A program made the position numbers and the translations under genes. From Polaromonas sp. (lineage in GTDB: Bacteria > Pseudomonadota > Gammaproteobacteria > Burkholderiales > Burkholderiaceae_C): a stretch of DNA of 55,962 bases. Location of the stretch: contig NZ_JAUXUP010000029.1 of assembly GCF_030680935.1 (NCBI RefSeq), forward strand, positions 1-55,962, given 5' to 3'. Shown here piece by piece: positions 18,501 to 26,379 of this stretch (the stretch's first letter is position 1; each line of letters opens with the position of its first letter). The notes below the pieces were generated by a model. It was not told the origin of the DNA, made no database searches, and worked only from the letters and a program-made list of their open reading frames with translations.

Positions 18501-19301
18501 TCAGTAGAAAGAAAATTCAAAGCGGCCCAGCGGGCCATAGTCGGCGTCGAAGCGGTCGCCGGTTTTGGCGACGACCGGGCGGGTGAAGGAGCCGGCCAGC
18601 ACCACCTCGCCGGCCTCCAGGCATTCGCCCCAGGGTGCAAGTTTCATCGCCAGCCAGGCGACACCGATAGCCGGATGGCCCTGCACGCCGGCGGCCAGGC
18701 CGGTTTCCTCCACCACGCCGTTTTGCCGCAGGATGGCGCCGACCCAGGGCAGGTCCACCTCGCGCGGCGACACCTTGCGCCCGCCCAGCACGATGCCGGC
18801 ATTGGCGGCGTTGTCGCTGATGGTGTCGTACACCTTTCGCGGCGCTTTGGTGTGGCGGTCGAACTGCTCGATGCGGCCGTCGATTATCTCGATGGCCGGT
18901 TGCACGTACTCGGTGGCGTCCAGCACGTCTTCGATGCTGATCTGTGTGCCTTCCAGTTTCTTCTTCAGGATGAAGGCCAGCTCGACCTCGACGCGTGGGG
19001 CGATAAAGCGTGCCGCCGGCATATCGCCAGGCTCAAAAAACATGTCGTCCAGCAAGGTGCCGTAGTCGGGCTCGTCAATCTGGCTGGAGATTTGCATGGC
19101 GCGCGAGGTCAGGCCGATCTTGTGGCCGCGCGCGACCCGGCCTTCGGCGATTTTCATCTGCACCCAGGCGCGCGAGACGGCATAGCCGTCCGCTACCGTC
19201 ATGTCCGGATAACGTTTGGAAAAATGCTCGACCTGCACGCGCGTTTTTTCGCTCTGGTGCAATTCAGCTGCAAGCTGACGGATGAGATCGGTGGGCAACA
19301 T
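18501..19301 (-). CDS. hpaH: 2-oxo-hept-4-ene-1,7-dioate hydratase HpaH
   Basis: 266 residues, usual length. Signatures are [30 protein letters not shown] (metal-pocket region), [12 protein letters not shown], and [22 protein letters not shown]. The enzyme adds water to 2-oxohept-4-ene-1,7-dioate, giving the substrate of HpaI. It is related to MhpD/XylJ hydratases but the neighbours fix the pathway. It starts 3 bp after the hpaF stop. Confidence 0.94.
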   Translation of the reverse strand: MLPTDLIRQLAAELHQSEKTRVQVEHFSKRYPDMTVADGYAVSRAWVQMKIAEGRVARGHKIGLTSRAMQISSQIDEPDYGTLLDDMFFEPGDMPAARFIAPRVEVELAFILKKKLEGTQISIEDVLDATEYVQPAIEIIDGRIEQFDRHTKAPRKVYDTISDNAANAGIVLGGRKVSPREVDLPWVGAILRQNGVVEETGLAAGVQGHPAIGVAWLAMKLAPWGECLEAGEVVLAGSFTRPVVAKTGDRFDADYGPLGRFEFSFY

Positions 19302-19304
19302 GGC

Positions 19305-19703
19305 TTATTTGCTGAACAACGTGTGCAGGTTGCTGTGTTTGCCGTCATAGACCTGCACGCCCTCATCAATTTGCAGCGTGATACCCAGCGTTCTCTCTGA
19401 AAACAATGAAGAAAAATGGGCCTTGGCCCTTTCCAGAAGCGCGTCACCAGCTATCGTTTTCATAGCGTCGCTGCGCCCGATGGCGATCCGCAGATTCAGG
19501 TACACAAAGGCATGGTCGCCACCGTCGGCCACCGCATGGTGCGGTGCCGGGTAGGCCAGTACGCGCGTGCCGCCCAAGGGGAAAAGCGGCAGGCCTTGTT
19601 CATCCTTCAGGCTGCCCAGCACCTGCGCCAAGCCCCGGCATAAGGTGCCCATGTCGGCCTGTGCCTCGATGTTGTCGGTGTATTCAATTTTCAGGTGTGG
19701 CAT
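19305..19703 (-). CDS. hpaF: 5-carboxymethyl-2-hydroxymuconate delta-isomerase HpaF
   Basis: 132 residues from the ATG at 19703 (MPHLKIEYTDNI), with the catalytic N-terminal Pro directly after Met as in tautomerase-superfamily enzymes. It shares HAFVYLNLRIAIGRS and LQIDEGVQVYDGKHSNLHTLF with known HpaF proteins. It isomerises 5-carboxymethyl-2-hydroxymuconate before decarboxylation by HpaG. It overlaps hpaD by 20 bp. Part of its frame (19410-19467) resembles the 58-bp dispersed element, but the protein aligns with E. coli HpaF there without a gap. Confidence 0.92.
   Translation of the reverse strand: MPHLKIEYTDNIEAQADMGTLCRGLAQVLGSLKDEQGLPLFPLGGTRVLAYPAPHHAVADGGDHAFVYLNLRIAIGRSDAMKTIAGDALLERAKAHFSSLFSERTLGITLQIDEGVQVYDGKHSNLHTLFSK
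19410..19467 (-). repeat. possible diverged 58-bp element within hpaF
   Basis: On the minus strand the bases match copy 2 at about 37 of 58 positions by my hand count, with GCTAT, ATAGCTGGT and AAAGGG at the right spacing. The encoded residues follow the normal HpaF family pattern, so this may be chance or an old conversion event. Confidence 0.3.
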
Positions 19704-20598
19704 GTCCGGCCTTTTTTTGCGTGATTTCTGGCGTGGTTTCAATCAAGGGCGTGACCGGGAAAATCGCATTGATCTGCCCAGTGCCCGAACTGCCGAAGTA
19801 AGGCGTGATGACTTCCACTGGTGCGCTGTAGCTGTCCCAGCCGAGCAGGCCCAGCAGCATGGCGGTGTCGTGCATGTCGCCTTCGCCCCAGCATTTCTCG
19901 GCATACATGGGCAGCATGCCGATGAAGGTTTTCCAGTCACCGGCTTTCCACAGTTCGACCACGCGCTGGTCCACCTGTTCGAGGAAAGGGTTGTAGACCT
20001 TGTGCATGAACTCGGGCGCGCGTCCGTTGTCGGCAAAGTGGTGCGACAGCGAACCGCTGGCAAACACCGCTACCGTGCCGTCGTAGCTGTCCTCGATGGC
20101 CTTGCGCACGGCCAGGCCGAAACGCCCGGACTCGGCCAGGTCGTGCCAGTCACACCAGCCGCTGATGCTGATGACCTTGTAGTGCTGGTCGCTGTTCATG
20201 TAGCGCATCGGCACCAGCGTGCCGTAGCCGAGCTCCAGCGTGGTGTCCGAATGCGCGCGGCTTTTCACCCCCATGGCATTGGCCATGTCGGCCATCAGGT
20301 GGCCGAGCTCCGGGTTGCCGGGGTAGGCATAGGGCATGTTCTTGATGAAGTGCGGCAGCTCGTTGCTGGTGTAGTTGCCGTCGAACCGTGGCCCGCAGTT
20401 GATGTGGTACTCGCTGTTGACCTGCCAGTGCACGTCGAACACCACAATGGTGTCCACGCCAAGCGCGCGGCAGCGGCGGTCGATTTCCCTGTGACCCGCG
20501 ATGGCGGCGTCGCGGCAGCCGAAGTTGGGCCCCGGAAACTCCGACAGGTACATCGACGGGACGTGGGTGATTTTTGCTGCGAGTGCTAGCGTGCCCAT
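19684..20598 (-). CDS. hpaD: 3,4-dihydroxyphenylacetate 2,3-dioxygenase HpaD
   Basis: 304 residues from ATG 20598 with a strong AGGAGG ribosome site. It is a class III (LigB-type) extradiol dioxygenase: KITHVPSMYLSEFPG gives the first iron-ligand histidine, VVFDVHWQVNSEYHI the second region, ASGSLSHHF a further one, and CWGEGDMHDTAMLLGLLGW lies near the C-terminus. It opens the ring of homoprotocatechuate. The gene follows hpaE after an unusually long 363-bp gap filled by palindromic DNA, so its expression may be partly uncoupled from the upstream genes. Confidence 0.95.
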   Translation of the reverse strand: MGTLALAAKITHVPSMYLSEFPGPNFGCRDAAIAGHREIDRRCRALGVDTIVVFDVHWQVNSEYHINCGPRFDGNYTSNELPHFIKNMPYAYPGNPELGHLMADMANAMGVKSRAHSDTTLELGYGTLVPMRYMNSDQHYKVISISGWCDWHDLAESGRFGLAVRKAIEDSYDGTVAVFASGSLSHHFADNGRAPEFMHKVYNPFLEQVDQRVVELWKAGDWKTFIGMLPMYAEKCWGEGDMHDTAMLLGLLGWDSYSAPVEVITPYFGSSGTGQINAIFPVTPLIETTPEITQKKAGHATPEN

Positions 20599-20612
20599 GT
20601 TGATCCTCCTGC

Positions 20613-20940
20613 GTGGTTGGCGCGTGCGGCTCGCGCTTCGCTGCTGGACGGTGCGATTCCCGCACGTGGCCCGCGTGCCAGCGGCACCAGGCGCCCGCCT
20701 CCGCTCCTGTCCCCCGTGCCGGGCTGCGCCCGGCTCTCCTCCTTGACCTCGCTGCGGCGGGCACCTGGCACCGCTGGCACGCTCCGCGATGATCTTGCAG
20801 CCGCGTTTCCCTCCAACAGGCAGAGGGCGGAAGGGCGGGGTATTCTGCGCAGCGCAATCAAGGAGGAGGGCGGGGCGAAGCTCTGCCCGGAGGACATGCG
20901 CGGAGCAGAGTGCCCCGCCCTTCCGACCGGGGCAAACCAC
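20613..20940. repeat. two large adjacent palindromes between hpaE and hpaD
   Basis: The gap holds two big imperfect hairpins. The first pairs 20673-20699 with 20756-20782, with an inner 7-bp stem around 20726. The second pairs 20829-20855 with 20898-20924. The ends (20613-20621 and 20933-20940) can also pair. Small extra stems occur (20651-20665). No gene is credible here. The layout resembles the element at 27542-27817, but the sequence differs. Confidence 0.65.
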
Positions 20941-20961
20941 CAAAGCAGATGTGGCCACATC

Positions 20962-22425
20962 TCACACCCCCCAATGCGGAATATGGTGCGAACCGAGCGA
21001 CACCGCCACGTTTTTCGGCTCGCAAAATACCTCATAACTCCAGGTACCGCCTTCGCGGCCCGTGCCCGATGCCTTGGTGCCGCCAAAGGGCTGGCGCAGG
21101 TCGCGCACGTTCTGGCTGTTGACGAAACACATGCCGGCTTCGACGGCCGCGGCGACGCGGTGCGCCTTGCCAATATTTTCGGTCCAGACATAACTGGACA
21201 GGCCGTACTGCGTTTCATTGGCCAGGCGAATGGCCTCGGCCTCGTCCGTGAAAGGAATCAGGCAGGCCACGGGGCCGAAAATTTCTTCCTGCGCAATGCG
21301 CATGCGATTGTCTACATCGGCAAACACGGTGGGCAAGACATAGTTGCCCATTTTCACCCGGTCCGGCAGGTCCGGCGTGCCGAGCCCGCCGCACAGCAGG
21401 GTGGCGCCTTCTTTTGGGCCCAGCTCAATGTAGCTGCGTACCTTGGCCAGGTGAGCCTGCGAGATCATCGGGCCGATGGTGGTGGCCTCATCCAGCGGGT
21501 CGCCTACCTTGATGCGTTTGGCGCGTTCGACAAACTTCGCAGTGAAGTCGGCATAAATGGATTGCTGCACCAGAATGCGTGAGCCTGCGGTGCAACGCTC
21601 GCCGTTGTTGGAGAAGATCATGAAGATCGCTGCATCGAGGGCGCGCTCCAGGTTCGCATCCTCGAAAATCACAAACGGTGATTTGCCGCCGAGTTCCATG
21701 CTGAATTTTTTCAGGCCGGCGGCCTGCACGATGCGGTTGCCGGTGGCCGTCGATCCGGTGAACGAGATGGCGCGCACATCCGGGTGGCTGCACAAGGGCT
21801 CGCCCGCTTCCTTGCCGTAGCCGTGCACGATGTTGAGCACCCCCGGTGGGATGCCGGCTTCAAGTGCGAGTTCGCCCAGGCGAGCCGCGGTCATCGGCGA
21901 GAGTTCGCTCATCTTGAGCACAGCGGTGTTGCCGAAGGCCAGGCAAGGCGCCACTTTCCAGGTGGCCGTCATGAAAGGCACGTTCCACGGCGAGATCAGC
22001 GCACACACGCCGGTCGGGTGGTACAGCGTGTAGTTCAAGTGCGTTTCGGTCGGGTAGCTGTGGCCATCGACCCGGGTACACATCTCGGCGAAGTAATAGA
22101 AGTTGTCGGCCGCGCGCGGAATCAGCTGCTTGCCGGTCTGCGCAATCACCTGGCCGCAGTCATTGGTCTCGGTCTGCGCAATCTCCGGCACATGCGCGGC
22201 GATCAGGTCGCCGAGCTTGCGGATGATTTTTGCGCGCGCCGGCGCGGCCATGCCGGCCCACATTGGAAAGGCGTCTTTGGCGGCGGCGACGGCAGCGTTG
22301 ACTTCGGCCTCGCCGCCGGATGCGACTTCAGCAAGAACTTCCTGCGTGGCAGGGTTGACCGTTTCGAAGTAGCTCCGGGCGGTGACATTCTTGCCGTTGA
22401 TAAGGTGATCAATTTGCATGGTCAT
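20962..22425 (-). CDS. hpaE: 5-carboxymethyl-2-hydroxymuconate semialdehyde dehydrogenase HpaE
   Basis: 487 residues, aldehyde dehydrogenase superfamily. SPWNVPFMTATWKVAPCLA and NTAVLKMSELSP form the NAD site; FTGSTATGNRI is the glycine-rich turn; MELGGKSPFVIFEDA holds the catalytic Glu; and FSNNGERCTAGSR near residue 300 holds the catalytic Cys. EEIFGPVACLIPF follows. It oxidises the ring-cleavage semialdehyde to the dicarboxylate. It overlaps hpaG2 by 4 bp. Confidence 0.95.
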   Translation of the reverse strand: MTMQIDHLINGKNVTARSYFETVNPATQEVLAEVASGGEAEVNAAVAAAKDAFPMWAGMAAPARAKIIRKLGDLIAAHVPEIAQTETNDCGQVIAQTGKQLIPRAADNFYYFAEMCTRVDGHSYPTETHLNYTLYHPTGVCALISPWNVPFMTATWKVAPCLAFGNTAVLKMSELSPMTAARLGELALEAGIPPGVLNIVHGYGKEAGEPLCSHPDVRAISFTGSTATGNRIVQAAGLKKFSMELGGKSPFVIFEDANLERALDAAIFMIFSNNGERCTAGSRILVQQSIYADFTAKFVERAKRIKVGDPLDEATTIGPMISQAHLAKVRSYIELGPKEGATLLCGGLGTPDLPDRVKMGNYVLPTVFADVDNRMRIAQEEIFGPVACLIPFTDEAEAIRLANETQYGLSSYVWTENIGKAHRVAAAVEAGMCFVNSQNVRDLRQPFGGTKASGTGREGGTWSYEVFCEPKNVAVSLGSHHIPHWGV

Positions 22426-23168
22426 TCAATGGTATTGATGAGGTTGCCCAGGCCTTCGATGCTGGTGACGATGACGTCGCCGGCCCGGCAATCGACCACG
22501 CCGTCGGGCGTGCCGGTCAGGACCAGGTCGCCCGGTTGCAGGGTCATGAAACTGCTGAAGTACTCGATCAGGAAGTCCACGCCGAAGATCATGTCCTTGG
22601 TGTTGCCCGACTGGGTGAGCTTGCCGTTGACAGTGGTTTGAAGTGCCAAGGCCATGGGGTCAGCGATGTCGGCGGCATCCACCAGCCAAGGGCCCAGCGG
22701 CGTGCAGGTATCGCGGTTCTTCACGCGCAGGTTCGGGCGGTACCAGTTTTCCAGGTAGTCGCGGATCGCGTAGTCGTTGGCGATGGTGTAGCCGGCGATG
22801 AAGTCAGGGGCATCAGCGCGCTTGACGTTTCTGGCAGTCTTGCCGATCACGATGGTCAGTTCACATTCGTAATGCATGAGCTGCACGTCGGGCGGCCGGT
22901 GTGTCCGTTGCCTGTGGCCGATAAGCGTGCTTTCGCCCTTGATAAAAACCAGCGGTTCCTCGGGCGCCTTGAATTCCAGTTCTTTCGCATGGTCGGCGTA
23001 GTTCAGGCCCAGCGCGAGGATGGTGCGCGGGCGCGGCGTCGGCGCCAGCGGTGGCAACCAGGTCACCACTGTTTCGGCGACGAGTTGTCCGTTGTCCAGC
23101 AGGAGCTGGCCGTCGCGCTCGGTGGCCGCATGCACCTGGCCTTGATAAACGACGCGGGCGTGTTTCAT
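22422..23168 (-). CDS. hpaG2: fumarylacetoacetate-hydrolase family decarboxylase/isomerase subunit HpaG2
   Basis: 248 residues. The FAH domain starts near residue 50: TILALGLNYADHAKELEF, EPLVFIKGESTLIGH, LMHYECELTIVIGK (metal-binding Glu pair), NDYAIRDYLENWYRPNLRVKN and VLTGTPDGV. In E. coli HpaG/HpcE is one fused protein with two such halves, doing decarboxylation of 5-oxopent-3-ene-1,2,5-tricarboxylate and isomerisation. Here the halves are separate genes that overlap by 4 bp. Confidence 0.92.
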   Translation of the reverse strand: MKHARVVYQGQVHAATERDGQLLLDNGQLVAETVVTWLPPLAPTPRPRTILALGLNYADHAKELEFKAPEEPLVFIKGESTLIGHRQRTHRPPDVQLMHYECELTIVIGKTARNVKRADAPDFIAGYTIANDYAIRDYLENWYRPNLRVKNRDTCTPLGPWLVDAADIADPMALALQTTVNGKLTQSGNTKDMIFGVDFLIEYFSSFMTLQPGDLVLTGTPDGVVDCRAGDVIVTSIEGLGNLINTIE

Positions 23169-23788
23169 GTGGCCTCCGCGACGAGTAGGTTGCTCAGCGT
23201 GCCGAAACCTGGCGCCGCGATGTCAACGCGGTCACCGGCTTTGGCCCGCGGCCTGCCCAGTTCACAACCGAGCATCAACACATCGCCAGGCTGCAGGGTC
23301 ATGAAGTCGTTCACATCGGCCAGCAGTTGCGCAACGGGGCGAACCAGCTTTGAAAAATCCACGGACTGCTTCAGCTCGCCGTTGATGCGCACTTCCAGCG
23401 AGAAGGTTGACGGATCGCCGGCCTGTTCCACCGGCAACATGCGCTCGCCGATGCCCAGGAAGCCGTCCAGGCATTTGAACTTGACGGGTGGACGGAAAAA
23501 ACTGGTGTGCGGCACCGACAGGTCGTTCATCAACACATAGCCGGCAACCTGCCCGTGATCACCGATCACCATCGCGATGGTGGCGCCGACTTCGACTTCC
23601 GGCACACGGGTAGGCACGGCGATCGCCGCGCCGTGTGCACTCCATGTGTTGGCGGTTTTGACATACAGCACCGGTGCTTTCGGTGGCGCCTTGTAAGGCG
23701 GCTGGTTCATTTGTGGTGTCAGCGCCTCGACCTCGGCGCGGAAGTTCAGCAGCGTGCCGTAAACCGTTCCCTCAGGCATCCAGCTCAT
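23165..23788 (-). CDS. hpaG1: fumarylacetoacetate-hydrolase family subunit HpaG1
   Basis: 207 residues, shorter than hpaG2. PEGTVYGTLLNFRAEVEAL, YKAPPKAPVLYVKTANTWSA, VEVGATIAMVIGD (metal-site Glu), YVLMNDLSVPHTSFFRPPVK and LMLGCELGRPRAKAGD match the N-terminal half of HpcE/HpaG. It overlaps hpaG2 and hpaR by 4 bp each, indicating tight translational coupling of all three. Confidence 0.9.
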   Translation of the reverse strand: MSWMPEGTVYGTLLNFRAEVEALTPQMNQPPYKAPPKAPVLYVKTANTWSAHGAAIAVPTRVPEVEVGATIAMVIGDHGQVAGYVLMNDLSVPHTSFFRPPVKFKCLDGFLGIGERMLPVEQAGDPSTFSLEVRINGELKQSVDFSKLVRPVAQLLADVNDFMTLQPGDVLMLGCELGRPRAKAGDRVDIAAPGFGTLSNLLVAEAT

Positions 23789-24216
23789 GGCTGCTCCAAT
23801 TCAATCAATTGGTCGAGCAGTTCATAGAGTTGGGCAAGGTTCTGTTTACCCAGTGTTTTTTCCATCCAGGCGTAATGCGCTTCAATGGTTTGCGACAGGG
23901 TGTGGACCAGCCGCGCACCCTTGTCGGTGGCTTCAACCACGGTGCGGCGCTGGTCGGCCGGGTCGCGCGCGCGGCGGATCAGGCCGTCGCGCTCCATGCG
24001 GCTCAGCACGCCGGTCAGGCTGGGGCCGAGGATGAAGGCTTCGCGTGCCACTTTGCCGGTTTCGACCACGCCGTGTTCGCCCAGCACGCGCAGTACCCGC
24101 CATTGCTGGTCGCTCAAGGCATGTTCGCGCAGGCGCGGCCGGGTGTGCGCCATCACGGATTCGCGTGCCTGCAGCAGCAGGCGGGGCAGATTGCGATGGG
24201 TAAAAGGGGTGGTCAT
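23785..24216 (-). CDS. hpaR: MarR-family repressor HpaR
   Basis: 143 residues. The winged helix runs through LSDQQWRVLRVLGEHGVVETGKVAREAF, LGPSLTGVLSRMERDGLIRRARDPADQRRT and ends with a dimerisation helix. HpaR represses homoprotocatechuate operons and is relieved by the aromatic compound. As first gene of the operon it is probably self-regulated through the palindrome 17 bp upstream of its start. Confidence 0.92.
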   Translation of the reverse strand: MTTPFTHRNLPRLLLQARESVMAHTRPRLREHALSDQQWRVLRVLGEHGVVETGKVAREAFILGPSLTGVLSRMERDGLIRRARDPADQRRTVVEATDKGARLVHTLSQTIEAHYAWMEKTLGKQNLAQLYELLDQLIELEQP

Positions 24217-24232
24217 GCGGGGGCCGTCAATT

Positions 24233-24248
24233 ATTTAACATGTTAAAT
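24233..24248. promoter_or_regulatory. probable HpaR operator
   Basis: Perfect 16-bp palindrome ATTTAACATGTTAAAT directly upstream of hpaR, inside a longer imperfect dyad (24226-24256) with GTCAATT/GAATTGAC ends. MarR proteins bind dyads of this size. Confidence 0.7.
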
Positions 24249-24296
24249 GAATTGACGCTTTCCTGCCCAGTCTCTTGCTCTCCAGAGTTACCCGCA

Positions 24297-24312
24297 CTGT
24301 GATTAATTACAG
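24297..24312. promoter_or_regulatory. near-palindrome upstream of radA
   Basis: CTGTGATTAATTACAG is symmetric except for one pair and ends 12 bp before the radA start. It could be an operator, or chance in a short AT-rich promoter. Confidence 0.25.
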
Positions 24313-24324
24313 TAATATCGCCGC

Positions 24325-25692
24325 ATGGCCAAAGACAAGACAATTTTCAGCTGTACCGAATGCGGCGGCAGCAGCCCCAAGTGGCTGGGCAAGTGCCCGC
24401 AATGCGGCGCCTGGAACACCCTGATTGAGTCGCTGGCTGAGAGCCAGTCGCCTGTCAAAAACCGTTTCGCCTCGCTGGCCAAACCTTCGGAAGTCGCCAC
24501 CCTGGCCGACATCGAGGCCACCGACATGGCGCGCACGCCCACCGGCCACGAGGAGCTGGACCGTGTGCTGGGCGGCGGCATTGTTGAAGGGGGTGTGGTG
24601 CTGATTGGCGGCGATCCCGGCATCGGCAAATCGACGCTGCTGCTGCAGGCGCTGGATTCCCTGCAGCGCGCCGGTCTCGACACCCTGTATGTCACCGGTG
24701 AGGAAAGCGGCGCGCAGGTCGCCTTGCGTTCCCGTCGGCTCGGGCTGGATGGCTCGCAAGTCAAGGTGCTGGCGGAGATTCAGCTTGAAAAAATCCTCGC
24801 TACGCTGGAAGCGACCCGACCGGCGGTGGCCGTGATCGACTCCATCCAGACGGTTTACTCCGACCAGCTCACGTCTGCGCCGGGTTCGGTCGCGCAGGTC
24901 CGCGAATGCGCCGCCCACCTGACGCGTGCGGCCAAGTCCAGCGGCGTCTGCATCATTCTGGTCGGGCACGTGACCAAGGAAGGTGCGCTGGCCGGCCCGC
25001 GCGTGCTGGAGCACATGGTGGACACGGTGCTTTACTTCGAAGGTGACACACATTCGAGCTTCCGGCTGGTCCGCGCGATCAAGAACCGCTTCGGCGCGGT
25101 CAACGAAATCGGCGTGTTTGCCATGACTGAAAAAGGCCTGAAGGGCGTGACGAATCCCAGTGCCATCTTTTTGAGCCAGCACAGCGAGCCGGTGCCCGGT
25201 AGCTGTGTGCTGGTCACGCTGGAAGGAACACGCCCGCTGCTGGTTGAAATTCAGGCGCTGGTGGACAGCGGCGGTCCGAGCCCGCGCCGGTTGTCTGTGG
25301 GCCTGGACCGTGACCGCCTGGCCATGCTGCTGGCGGTGCTGCACCGTCACGCCGGCATCGCCTGCATGGACCAGGACGTGTTTGTCAACGCGGTCGGTGG
25401 TGTGCGCATCAGCGAGCCGGCAGCCGATCTGTCGGTGATGCTGGCGATCACTTCCAGCCTGCGCGGCAAGCCGCTGCCCAAGGGTTTTATCGCTTTCGGC
25501 GAGGTGGGGCTGGCTGGCGAAGTGCGCCCCGCACCGCGCGGCCAGGAGCGCCTGAAGGAAGCGGCCAAACTCGGTTTCAGCGTGGCCGTGGTGCCCAAGG
25601 CCAACGCGCCCAAAAAGCCTATTGAGGGCCTGACCATTCATGCGGTGGAGCGGGTCGAGCAGGCCATCGAGTTGGTGCGCAGTCTGGCTTGA
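24325..25692 (+). CDS. radA: DNA repair protein RadA/Sms
   Basis: 455 residues. The N-terminal zinc finger has Cys 10, 13, 24 and 27 (CTECGGSSPKWLGKCPQCG). The ATPase core has Walker A GGDPGIGKST (K102), the RadA-specific KNRFG at 253-257, and a C-terminal Lon-protease-like domain (LLAVLHRHAGIACMDQDVFVNAVGG, FGEVGLAGEVR). RadA is a branch-migration helicase that acts with RecA in recombination repair. It diverges from hpaR with 108 bp between starts. Confidence 0.97.
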   Translation: MAKDKTIFSCTECGGSSPKWLGKCPQCGAWNTLIESLAESQSPVKNRFASLAKPSEVATLADIEATDMARTPTGHEELDRVLGGGIVEGGVVLIGGDPGIGKSTLLLQALDSLQRAGLDTLYVTGEESGAQVALRSRRLGLDGSQVKVLAEIQLEKILATLEATRPAVAVIDSIQTVYSDQLTSAPGSVAQVRECAAHLTRAAKSSGVCIILVGHVTKEGALAGPRVLEHMVDTVLYFEGDTHSSFRLVRAIKNRFGAVNEIGVFAMTEKGLKGVTNPSAIFLSQHSEPVPGSCVLVTLEGTRPLLVEIQALVDSGGPSPRRLSVGLDRDRLAMLLAVLHRHAGIACMDQDVFVNAVGGVRISEPAADLSVMLAITSSLRGKPLPKGFIAFGEVGLAGEVRPAPRGQERLKEAAKLGFSVAVVPKANAPKKPIEGLTIHAVERVEQAIELVRSLA

Positions 25693-25711
25693 TCGCCGGC
25701 TTGACCTGGCG

Positions 25712-25769
25712 TGCTCCTGAAATGATAGCGAATTACGCCCGTTTGGCAGGGGCTAGCGACTCTTTCGAT
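25712..25769 (+). repeat. 58-bp dispersed element, diverged copy 4 (after radA)
   Basis: TGCT, nine bases, ATAGC, spacer with TTACG, then GGGGCTAG and TTTCGAT at the same spacing as copy 2; about 32 of 58 bases match copy 2 by hand count. It fills part of the gap after the radA stop. Confidence 0.5.
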
Positions 25770-25845
25770 ACCCCCAGTGCGTCGCCTGGCGTCACTACGC
25801 ACTCCCCGCAGCCGACCGGTTGCCGGGGCCTGCGAAAATGGTGCC

Positions 25846-26280
25846 ATGAACTTCCAGAAAATTTTCGTCCCGATTGCCGGTGCGGCGGCGGTGGCCATGG
25901 CCTACCGTGTGTACGGCTGGGCCGGTGTTGCGGTCGTGGCCACGGTGGTCGTGATGTGGGTACTGCTGCATTTCACCCGCATGATGCAGGTCCTCAAACG
26001 CGCCGCCGACCGGCCTGTCGGTTACGTGGACAGTGCGGTCATGCTCAATGCCAAACTCAGGGCGGGGCATACGCTGTTGCACGTGCTGGCCATGACAAGG
26101 AGCCTGGGCGCACGCCAATCTGAAAAAGATGTGCAGCCCGAGGTCTTTCGCTGGACGGACGGCAGCCAGTCGCATGTAACCTGTACCTTTGTCGGCGGCA
26201 AACTGGCAAGTCATGTGCTTTTCAGGCCTGCGCTGCCTGATCCCGTGCAGGCTACAGACGGGTCGTCCGACGCCCCGTAA
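25846..26280 (+). CDS. small conserved membrane-anchored protein of unknown function
   Basis: 144 residues from ATG 25846 (MNFQKIFVPIAGAAAVAMAY). Residues 5-45 hold two hydrophobic stretches (IAGAAAVAMAYRVYG, VAVVATVVVMWVLLHF). The rest is soluble, with RAADRPVGYVDSAVMLNAKLRAGHTLLHVLAMTRSLG and a C-terminal beta-rich part. I believe similar short proteins are common in Comamonadaceae, but no function is known to me. It lies between radA and ilvE, about 100 bp from ilvE. Confidence 0.7.
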   Translation: MNFQKIFVPIAGAAAVAMAYRVYGWAGVAVVATVVVMWVLLHFTRMMQVLKRAADRPVGYVDSAVMLNAKLRAGHTLLHVLAMTRSLGARQSEKDVQPEVFRWTDGSQSHVTCTFVGGKLASHVLFRPALPDPVQATDGSSDAP

Positions 26281-26379
26281 AATCAGCCTTTCCGGTTTCT
26301 CCGGGGCTCCTGCCGCAATGAGGACAGTCCGTTCCGGCTTCGCCCCTTATTTCATGACATTTATCACAGGATCAGCACC

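Noticed and set aside
17640..19400. 586-codon open frame on the plus strand opposite hpaI and hpaH
   Set aside because: Antisense to two well-supported enzymes, and the translation has no family motif.
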